DNA of 64,000 nucleotides from Streptomyces luteolus. GTDB taxonomy: Bacteria; Actinomycetota; Actinomycetes; Streptomycetales; Streptomycetaceae. The stretch is from assembly GCF_029968015.1 (NCBI RefSeq), contig NZ_JASCIS010000007.1, forward strand, positions 62,001-126,000, written 5' to 3'. The notes below the pieces were generated by a model, which had not been told where the DNA came from, searched no databases, and saw only the letters and a program-made list of their open reading frames with translations. This document shows, piece by piece, positions 26,601 through 33,800 of the stretch (positions are counted from its first letter, which is position 1; every line of letters begins with the position of its first letter). A program made the translations under genes and the position numbers.

Positions 26601-27977
26601 CAGCAGCTGTTCGACCAGGCCATCGGCGAACCGGACCCCGGCACGCCCCTCCAGTGGACCGGTGATCACCTCGCGCAGCTGCGCACGCGTCATGGGTTGC
26701 ACCACCACGGGGCTCGTGTCCCATGCCGTACGAAGGTGCGGAAGCTGCTCGATCTGCTGGAGGAAGTCGATCCTGGCCACGACCACGGCCTGAGCGGGAC
26801 GACTGCCGTCCGTACGGCGGGCGGTCAGCACCCCGAGCATGGCGTCCAACCGGAGGGCGGTGTCGGGCGCGTCCGCGAGCAGTGTTTCGAACTGGTCGGC
26901 CACCAGCACCAGCCGCGACTGTCCGCCCTGGCGGGCCAGGGTCCGCTCCACGGCGGTACGGATGCCCTGCTCGTCGGTGAGTTGCCGGGCAAGCTCCGAC
27001 CAGCGGTCGTGCCAGCCCGTCTGCATGGTGTCCGCGTCTCCCGCCGAGGCGAGGGCCCAGGCCAGCAACTCCTCGGCGGTGAGGCGCAGGCCGATGGGCA
27101 AGCGGGCGATCAGGTATCGATCGCTGTCGAGGTTTCCGATGAGGCCGGCGCCGACCAGAGACGACTTGCCGGCGCCGGACGGCCCGAGGACGGTCAGGAC
27201 GGGTACTTGTTGCTGCTCGAACAGCTCGATCAGCTGCTGCGTCTCGTTCGTACGGCCGTGGAAGACGGAGAGGTCGTGTTCCGTGAACGGCAGCAGTTCG
27301 CGGTACGGGCTGTCCGCCAGCAGCCGTCTGCGCAGGTGGGGCCACTCCCGGGTGAGGGAGTCCACGGTGAGTGCGTAGCCGGTCCTGCGCCGCTGGTCCC
27401 CCTCGACTGCGACGACGACGCCGATGACGCCGCCGTACGTCTCGTCCCACACCGGCGCCCCGCTGAAGCCTCCCGCCAGCGGAAACGGGACGTCCTCGTC
27501 GCAGGTCAGCTGCCACCAGCCGGTGCCCTCGCGGCCCTCGACGACGCCGCGGGTCCAGATGCCGGCGTCCTTGCTGCCGCCTCTGCCCTGATACTTCGGG
27601 AAACCGAACGCCCGCCAGCGGTGCCCTGCCAGGTCCTCCGCCTCCACGATCCGCAGGGGTTCGGCACCCGGTGGGGGCTCGCCGCTCAGCTGCAGGACCG
27701 CGACGTCCCCGCTGCTGTCACCGGCCACGGGCACGCTGAAGTGCACGCGGGCTGCGACCTCGGGACGCCCGGGCAGCAGGGGGAAGTCGAGGGTGACCGG
27801 CAGGAGGTCCGGCAGCGGTTCGTCCTCCGGGAGGCCCGCGGTTGAGGCGACGACATGGGCACACGTGAGCAGCAGCCGGTCGGGGATCAGGAAGGCGACC
27901 CCTACCGGCCTGCCGTCGAGCAGCACCCGGGCCGTTCCGCGTTGCCAGGCCGAGTCGGCCTCGCCCGCCGATGTCAC
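23667..27977 (-). CDS. Trypsin - P-loop (nSTAND) NTPase - WD40 repeat protein
   Basis: 1436 aa from the GTG at 27977. Residues 1-215 form a trypsin-like protease with a complete triad: His41 (TCAHVV), Asp91 (SSGDVAVL), Ser172 (GGFSGAPVW). The NTPase follows, with Walker A GPSGAGKSS at 265-272 and Walker B LVLVADQFE at about 355-363; AAA/NACHT-like helices continue to ~660. A membrane segment is seen at about 671-693. Fifteen WD40-type repeats, each ending in a variant of LWD, fill about 760-1395, enough for two propellers. The architecture fits predicted NTPase-driven conflict systems in which repeats sense and the protease acts. The start overlaps the Trypco1 stop (GTGA); an earlier GTG at 28001 is less likely. 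Defence function is inferred. Confidence 0.9.
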   Translation of the reverse strand: MTSAGEADSAWQRGTARVLLDGRPVGVAFLIPDRLLLTCAHVVASTAGLPEDEPLPDLLPVTLDFPLLPGRPEVAARVHFSVPVAGDSSGDVAVLQLSGEPPPGAEPLRIVEAEDLAGHRWRAFGFPKYQGRGGSKDAGIWTRGVVEGREGTGWWQLTCDEDVPFPLAGGFSGAPVWDETYGGVIGVVVAVEGDQRRRTGYALTVDSLTREWPHLRRRLLADSPYRELLPFTEHDLSVFHGRTNETQQLIELFEQQQVPVLTVLGPSGAGKSSLVGAGLIGNLDSDRYLIARLPIGLRLTAEELLAWALASAGDADTMQTGWHDRWSELARQLTDEQGIRTAVERTLARQGGQSRLVLVADQFETLLADAPDTALRLDAMLGVLTARRTDGSRPAQAVVVARIDFLQQIEQLPHLRTAWDTSPVVVQPMTRAQLREVITGPLEGRAGVRFADGLVEQLLRDTPPGPAALPMLEYALSRLWERQERGWLTSTAYQEIGGVEGALAGEAERRLWAWADATEQRRLERIFIQLVRPGEQLDAGEPGPDTRRVAARAQFDADDWALIHRLAGTRLVVVTRRPTERDTAELAHQAIVEKWPRLQRWVEENREFRGWQEGLRRSLRTWQEQGRPRKPALGREQITEARRWIRTRGTEIPADEAEFVSASAQVRRRRQLALVGLGLLTAIVLIAAALVALDARSRGSEQQALAATRSLTDQSRQQAITDPALAARLALAAHAITPTPQARARLVAAASSPQRGVLTGHGAEVRSVSFSPDGETPATSGRDGTARLWDMAGSRRATALDGHGDQVQSAAFSPDGRTLVTSHDGGKVRLWDARKRKPTAVLEGAGGPVAVSPDGTTIVTGGPQGTAVLWDARTHRKTGELRLHRDEKNVALHDVALSPDGTTLAVTVYGAGVDKSDQSEVQLWDVRKKRRTATLKGHTGQVNSLAFSPDGATLATGASDATTRLWDMRTKRSADPLTGQRGTVFALAFSPDGRTLATAGDARTVWLWDAQARVALTVLNGHTELVSALAFSPRGTTLASGAKDGTVRLWDMRAGRPRGVIERPAGSEPRAKATVPPVDYRPDGKVLAVGDNYGGVRLYDVRTRALLVRLTGLDGMVSSVRFSPDGRTIAASSNESPKVLLWDARSHRRLATLDRHTRPVYAVRFSPDGKTLATSSYIDDTTRLWNVRTHEHLASLDGGSSWADFSPDGRTLVTGSFQSSDVRLWDARTHRRLGTIDAVSKTVSSVAFSPDGSTLATAGWDGELRLWDVQRRRLTAEIAGHTDFAQSVTFSPDGKTLASSGRDATARLWDVRSHRRIATLTGHTGPVWSAVVSPDGKTLATTSDDRTVRLWDMETHQQLAMLTGHTTVVHAAVFSPDGNSLATNGSDQTVRLWDTSAFNDLPTLVDRVCAIAGRSLTEQEWRRYVSEGVAYRRICS

Positions 27978-28300
27978 CTGCCGCCCTCGGGGCGGCTCCA
28001 CTCCAACTCCAGCTTGATGTGCGCGTCTCCCGACCCCTTCGCCACGACGAGGCCGGCCTCCGCTGTGACGCGCAGCCCGAACTCCGCGCGGACATGATCA
28101 GGGCTGCGTGGCATATCCGCCAGCCGCTCCAACATGGTCGCGGCCACCCGCCGCACCCTTGCCATGCCCGACTCGAACGTATCGGCGGACGCCTCGAAGA
28201 GCTCGTCGCCGCGACTCGCCCGGATCACCCCTGACCCCTGCTCTTCGCTCAACTCGACGACGAAGATCTCACCGTCCTCGAAAGGGACGCTCAGATACAC
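27974..28300 (-). CDS. Trypco1 (trypsin-co-occurring domain) protein
   Basis: 108 aa. The sequence starts YLSVPFEDGEIFVVEL and ends in the strand-rich FGLRVTAEAGLVVAKG, then AHIKLELEW. This matches the trypsin-co-occurring domain 1 (CU044_2847-like) family, known as the partner of trypsin-NTPase conflict proteins. The GTG at 28300 has GAGAGG seven bases upstream. The stop overlaps the protease-NTPase start, so the two are made together. Confidence 0.82.
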   Translation of the reverse strand: MYLSVPFEDGEIFVVELSEEQGSGVIRASRGDELFEASADTFESGMARVRRVAATMLERLADMPRSPDHVRAEFGLRVTAEAGLVVAKGSGDAHIKLELEWSRPEGGR

Positions 28301-28810
28301 GCGGCAACCTCTCTGTCACTCCATCAAATCCCTGTGCAGGCAAGGGAGTTGAGCGGTCATTCCGACCCGTAATGATATCTGCGATCTCCGGTCGCGTCCC
28401 CGATTCCGGTTCGGAAGGACGGTCACAGGCGTCGCTGTCGCGGTCGGCGCGCGGACAATCCGGGACTCCCCCGGAGGCTGACGGGACAGTGAGACACGCA
28501 TCCCAGCGCAGCGCTGCGGCTTTCCCTGGGGCCTTCTCCACCGCCTCCAGGCGGCGCGCACCAGGGCGTGGCGCTACGCCCGCGAGCGCCTGCGGGAGCT
28601 CCCCTCCACGCAGGTCGAGCGCATCGCCCAGGAGCACGCGCTCGCCGCGTCCGACGGGAAAGCGGACGCCGTGAGGGCCTGGACGTGCGGGTCGACCGTC
28701 CGGCACCGACGACGGCACGAAGGGCCGTTCGACACACCACAACCCCGGAAGAGGCGACGGTCCGGGAGACGCGCGGGCACCCGGCCGCCCCGCCCTGCGG
28801 GGAGGCGAGC
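28301..28810. other. Gap of about 500 bp with one unassigned open frame
   Basis: The left third, by the Trypco1 start, is relatively A/T-rich and probably holds its promoter. On the plus strand a frame is open from 28482 to the TGA at 28812-28814. It reads PWGLLHRLQAARTRAWRY, then RERLRELPSTQVERIAQEH, with good G/C third positions, and ends in an ATGA overlap with the HTH gene. It has no convincing start codon and I recognise nothing in it. It may be the end of a truncated gene. Confidence 0.3.
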
Positions 28811-29086
28811 ATGAAGGACTCAGCGGACGGCCGACTCAGTTTCACCGAGATGTTCGACCTGCCCGTCGCAGTGGACCTGCGGACGGCGGCCCGAGCGCTC
28901 GGAATCGGCTCGACGACGGCGTACCGACTGATCCGCAGGGACGAGTTCCCTTGCCCCGTCCTCCGGGTCGGGCGCAAGTACCGGATTCCGACCCACGAAC
29001 TGATGCGCGCCCTGGGGATCGAGGACCGACCGCTGTACAGCGTGGACCTGGAACTGGACACGGAAAGCCCTGGCTCCGGTTCCTGA
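28811..29086 (+). CDS. Excisionase-like helix-turn-helix protein
   Basis: 91 aa. A MerR/Xis-type winged HTH covers most of it: LRTAARALGIGSTTAYRLIR, then PVLRVGRKYRIPTHELMRAL. Such proteins occur as excisionases of actinomycete integrative elements and as orphan regulators. The ATG at 28811 has GGAGG five bases upstream. No integrase or replication gene is nearby, so it is either an orphan regulator or what is left of an element. Confidence 0.75.
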   Translation: MKDSADGRLSFTEMFDLPVAVDLRTAARALGIGSTTAYRLIRRDEFPCPVLRVGRKYRIPTHELMRALGIEDRPLYSVDLELDTESPGSGS

Positions 29087-29464
29087 CATCGAAGAAGAGG
29101 GGTCTCGTGTCCCTCACCGCCGTGCGGCCCTGGGCATCAGCCCCGGTCCCGGAGACGCGCTACGAGTCGAGAACGAGGTCTCCACGGAGCGTCGCCGCCC
29201 CCTCGGATGATCGAGCCTACGAACCCTTCATCCTGCGTGACCTCCGCAGAATCAGAGGTCAGACAGCTCTTTTGGTCGGCTCCAGAATCGCCACGCACTC
29301 CAAGTGATGCGTCATCGCGAAACATGTGGAACAGAAACAGGTGAAAGAAGTCGCAGGTCAGCACCCCCACGGTGATCAGCCGATCCAGCGGAACACCGAG
29401 CTGCAACCCGAGCGCAACAGGGGCTGTCCGCCGCGCGCTGGGTCGGCCGCGCCAGTGGAAGCCG
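29087..29464. other. Intergenic stretch with gene debris
   Basis: No intact gene. It contains the RNA-methyltransferase-like tail at 29259-29325. The rest gives no recognisable protein, and its third-position composition is not that of coding DNA here. Confidence 0.5.
29259..29325 (-). pseudogene. C-terminal remnant of a TrmA/RlmD-type RNA methyltransferase
   Basis: The minus-strand frame ends FAMTHHLECVAILEP and then a stop. This matches the end of class I RNA (uracil-5) methyltransferases (FPMTHHVECVALLEP type). Only about 20 codons remain. A 3'-end fragment of a conserved gene next to an excisionase-like gene can mark a former attachment site, which is inference. Confidence 0.45.
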
Positions 29465-29677
29465 TCAAGGCACAAGAGACAGCCGCCACAGGGACATCAT
29501 CACCATCCTGCTGGGCCCACCGTGCCGGGTCGGATGCCACAGCGTGTGGAACACGTCCCGCAGGATGAGCAGCACGGGGGCAGACCCTACGGTCATCGAC
29601 AGCACGTCACGCCGGCACTCTTCCTGACCCGGCGCACACACGCTCAGCACCGCCGATCTCGGCACGATGGCCGTCAC
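29465..29677 (-). pseudogene. N-terminal remnant of a small membrane (ion-channel-like) protein
   Basis: The frame reads VLLILRDVFHTLWHPTRHGG, then SRMVMMSLWRLS and a stop. This matches the start of actinomycete two-TM membrane proteins that carry a DIFHTLWHP motif and are often annotated as ion-channel-like. The usual later helices are missing; a downstream frame (29137-29475) continues without clear similarity. Best read as truncated or frameshifted. Confidence 0.45.
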
Positions 29678-29686
29678 ACGTCCCCC

Positions 29687-30751
29687 TCACAATTCGCTCC
29701 TCGGCCAGTCCAGGAGGCGGGCGCCGATGACCGCGGTCTGCAGGGTGTAGCGGTGCAGTGGGTCGGTGGGGTTGGTTCCGGTGAGGTGGTGGATGCGCTC
29801 CAGGCGGTAGGTCAGCGCGCGCACGCTCAGCGAGAGGCTGCGCGCCGCCTGGGCCGCCACGCAGCCGGCGTCGAAGTACGCCGTCAACGTGTCCAGGAGC
29901 GGCCCCGCTCCGCCGCGCGCTTCGCGCAGCGGTCCCAGGGTGCTGGTCACCAGGTCGGCCATGGCCTGGCGGTCACGGGTGAGCACGGGGTAGACCAGCT
30001 GGTCCGCGGAGTGCAGGACCGGTGCGTCGAGGCCCATGCGGGCGGCCAGATCGAGGGTGCTCAGCGCCTCCTCATAGGACTGCACGACGCCTCCCGCGCC
30101 CGCGTGCTGGCGGCCGATGGCCACCTGCCCGCCGTCGGTTGCGGCGTGTGCCTGCTTGGCGAAGTGAACCAGCACGTCCTTGTCGTCGCCCGGCGCGATG
30201 CAGATGAGGCGGCCTTCCTTGGTCGTCAGCAGGATGCTGCGTTCTCCGAACCGTCCGTGCATGGCCTCGTCCACCCGACGGGCCACCGGGTCGGCCTCGC
30301 TGTACGCCCGGCTGCCCTGGGCGACGGCGACCGCGTGTCCGCGGGCCAGGCGGAGGCCGAATCGCTCGGCCCGCTCGGCGAGCCGGCCGAGCGAGCTGCG
30401 GCCATGGAGCAGGTCGTCGATGAACTCACGGCGGAAGGACTCCTCCTCACGCACGGCAAGGCGCTGGGCCCGTTCGTAGCCCTCGGCCAGCGCGTCGATG
30501 ACCTGTTCCACCGCCGCCAGCGCCCGGTCCGCCGAGTCCCACGCCTCCGTACGCGGCCATGCGGCGCGCATCCCCACGACGTGGTCGCGGATGGCGGAGC
30601 GCAGGCTCTGCCCTGCCGCGGCGGCGGCCTCTCCCACCGCGCGGCGGGAGTCCACTTCGTCGCGAGTCAGCCGACGCCCGGTGCGGGCGACTTCGGACAC
30701 GAGCCCGGAGTACCCGTCGAGGGGCTGCTCCTGAGTGTTCTGCTTCGTCAC
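29687..30751 (-). CDS. PucR-family transcriptional regulator
   Basis: 354 aa from the GTG at 30751. A central GGDEF-like/PucR sensor region (about 170-260) is followed by the PucR C-terminal HTH: LLDTLTAYFDAGCVAAQAAR, SLSLSVRALTYRLERIHHLTG, to about 340. No clear ribosome-binding site precedes either this GTG or the alternative GTG at 30781. It lies 52 bp downstream of the large ATPase gene on the same strand, so it may be co-transcribed. Target genes are unknown. Confidence 0.85.
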   Translation of the reverse strand: MTKQNTQEQPLDGYSGLVSEVARTGRRLTRDEVDSRRAVGEAAAAAGQSLRSAIRDHVVGMRAAWPRTEAWDSADRALAAVEQVIDALAEGYERAQRLAVREEESFRREFIDDLLHGRSSLGRLAERAERFGLRLARGHAVAVAQGSRAYSEADPVARRVDEAMHGRFGERSILLTTKEGRLICIAPGDDKDVLVHFAKQAHAATDGGQVAIGRQHAGAGGVVQSYEEALSTLDLAARMGLDAPVLHSADQLVYPVLTRDRQAMADLVTSTLGPLREARGGAGPLLDTLTAYFDAGCVAAQAARSLSLSVRALTYRLERIHHLTGTNPTDPLHRYTLQTAVIGARLLDWPRSEL

Positions 30752-30803
30752 CTGAGGCCCCCGCGCTTGCCGTCCGTGCACCGCCTGTGTGCCGCCGCGC
30801 CAG

Positions 30804-33800
30804 TCAACACGCCCCCTTGGCGTGCCGCCCCGACGGGTTGGCCAGGACGTTGCGCGGATCGGTGGCGCGGCTGATGGCCGACTCTACGGCGGCGAGCCGG
30901 TCGGCCACCAGGTCGAGGGCGGCCACCGCGTGGGTGACCGGATCGTCGCCACGGCCGCCGAGACGGGCCGCGCGGACATGGGCCGCCTTGATCTCGGCCC
31001 AGCGTGCCGCTCCCTGCGGGCTGAGCGTGGAGCGGAGCTCGGCGAGCTTGAGCAGGTTGCCCTCTGCGCCGGTGGTCAGGGTCTGGGCTTCGCCCGCGTA
31101 GTGGTCGTCGATGAGGGCGGCGAGCTCGGCGTCGTTCATCACCGGGTCGATACGTGCCGCGATCTTGTTCATGTCGCGGTACGAGCCCTGGAGCCGGAAG
31201 GGCGGTTCGGTCCGGGACTCGTCGGACTGTGCCGCCGAGGCGATGTAGGCGGCGTTGACCGCGAGGACCGTCGCCCGTGCGGTGAGCAGGTGACGCAGTA
31301 CGGCGACGATGCGGTCAAGCTCGGCGTGCGCGTACGGGTGGGCCAACTGGTCGCGGCGCGCCGTGGGGTCGCCATCGGCGAGGCGGAGCAGCAGGTCCAG
31401 GTCGGCGCGGTCGCGTCCGGCGAGCGGGGCGAGGACGGGGTTGGCGGTCAGGGCGTTCTCGACGAAGCTGCAAGCGAAAGCGTCCTCCCTGCCCGTCAGG
31501 ACCTCGCCGAGGTTCCACACGTCGGCGCGGTTGGCGAGCATGTCGGGGATGCGGAAGCGGGCGCCGGACTCGGTGTAGGGGTTGCCTGCCATGCAGACGG
31601 CGAAGCGTTTGCCGCGCAGATCGTACGTGCGTGAGGCGCCGTTCCAGACGCCTTCCATGCGGCGTTGGGCGTCGCAGAGCGCGATGAACTTCTGCAGGAG
31701 TTCCGGCGAGGTGTGCTGGATGTCGTCGAGGTACAGCAGGACGTTGCTGCCCGCCTCCAGGGCGAAGTTGACCTTGTCGATCTCCAGGCGGGCGGTGGCG
31801 TTCGGCGCCTCGGCCGGGTCGAGCGAGGTGACGTCGTGCCCGAGGGAGGGGCCGTTGACCTTCACCAGGATCATGCCGAGCCGGTCGGCGACGTACTCCA
31901 TGAGGGTCGTCTTGCCGTAGCCGGGCGGGGAGACCAGGAGCAACAGGCCGCCGGTGGACCCCAGTTGCTTGCTGAGACTGTCGCCGATCAGGGGCAGGTA
32001 GACCTCGTCGATGAGCCGGTTGCGGACGAAGGTGGTCATGACCTTGGGGCGGTAGTCGTCGAGGCGCAGCCGGGCCCGTTCGGCGGCCGCGAGGTCCGTC
32101 CGGAGGGACTGGTAGGCGCGGAAGCCGGGGACGGTGGCGGTGCGGAACCGTCGGGTGCGGTCGAGGAGTTCGTCGATGCGTGCGGTGAGGGCGCGGCCCT
32201 CGATGCGCGGGTGGGCTCCGAGGAGCCCGTCGACTGTCGCGGTCAGCCGTGCGGCGCTGTCGTAGCGCGGCAGGTCGCGGCAGAGTTCGACGGCGACCGC
32301 CTCGTCCAGGTCTCCGCTCTCCCCCGAGGCCGTCAGGTAGGAGCTCAGCCAGGCTTCGGCGAGCTGGCGTCGGGCGTGCCGGTCGGTGACGGCGTCCAGG
32401 TCGTCCTCATACGCCGAACTGTCCGTGGCGTGACGGAACTTGTCGAGGAGCGTGCGGGCCGCCGTCGAGGTGACGAAGCCTTCGGGTCCGGTGGTGAGCT
32501 CGTCGAAGAGGTACGCGGCGGCGTCCTCGTCTCCGATCCTGGCGGTGAGTTCGGCGCGGAAGTCGTCGATGGCGGGAGAGAGCCCGAAGGTGTCGCGGGC
32601 GCGCGCGAGTGACACGGCACGGCGGGTCCAGAGCGCACGCTGCTCCTGAGTGGTGTCGTGCGCCCAGTGGAACTGGGCCGCGGCTCGGGCGCGCGGGGTG
32701 TACCGCAGCAGTCCGGCGTCACCGTGCAGGCGCAGCAGCGCGCGCAGGACGAGCGTCGCGTCGTGGTCGTGGACACCGCGTTCGTACCCCTCGTCGTACG
32801 CGGTCTCGGCAGCCGCCCGCACGAAGGCGGGCAGGTCGTCCACGGCGAGCAGTGCCTCGGCGCCATGTTCGTCCAGGAGGCGGGCGGCGAGGTGTTCTCC
32901 GCGGTAGACCTGCGGGTTCTCGGAGGGCAGGGTCTGGTTCCAGTAGGGGCGCAGCTCGGCGAAGGCCGGGTCGGTGATGGATGCGCGGTAGTCGGTGCCC
33001 GTCAGGGCGAAGGCCATGCCGTCGCCGTGCGGGACGACGGTGAGGTCGAGGGGCTGGGTGTTCACGGCGAACCGGTGGCGGCCGAGCCGGAGCGTGTCAC
33101 CGCCGTCGGCGTACAGCTCGGTGCGGTCGCGCAGGGACCGGGCGGCCTCCTGGCGGGCCGCCCCGATGCGGGCCTCCAGCTCCTCAGCCCGTGCCTGCTC
33201 GCCGAGTTCACGGAGTTCGTCGACGGTGCGGCGGACCTTGCCGACCATCGGGTCGGAGGCGAAGTAGGTGTTGATCTCGTCGGCGGAGGCGAGGCCGGCG
33301 AGGCGTCGGGTGACGGTGTCCAGGACGCGGCCCGCGGAGGTCGCGAGGCGTTCGGCGTGCCGGGCGCGAGTGTCGGCGAGGGTCTGCTTGCGGGCGGCGA
33401 GAGCCTCGTACACCTCGGTGCGTCGGGTGTCGATCTCGCCGAGGAACGCGTCCGAGTCCGCGAACCTGGCCTCCAGGTTCTCCAGTTGAAGCAGCAGACG
33501 GGCCAGCTGTTCGTCGCAGCTCTCCGGCGTGGTCGCGGCGGCGAGCGCGCCCGTGACGGCCTGGCCGAGCAGGGCGAGTTCCACCGCGAATTCGGCCCGG
33601 TCCTCGTGCACCGTGAGTTCACGCCGTCGCGCGTCCAGTCCGGCACGGGCCCGGTTCACGTCCGCGAGGACCTCGGAGATCCGCTCCAGGACGGCGGTAC
33701 GGACGGTCGCATCGCCGACGTCGAGCCCCGCGACGACCTCGGTGACGGTCTGCAGCCGCTCGGTGAGCTGCCGCAGCCGGTCGGAGAGGGCTTCGGCCTC

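Noticed and set aside
24135..27845. Long plus-strand frames opposite the WD40/trypsin gene
   Set aside because: They mirror the repeats and have no recognisable domains.
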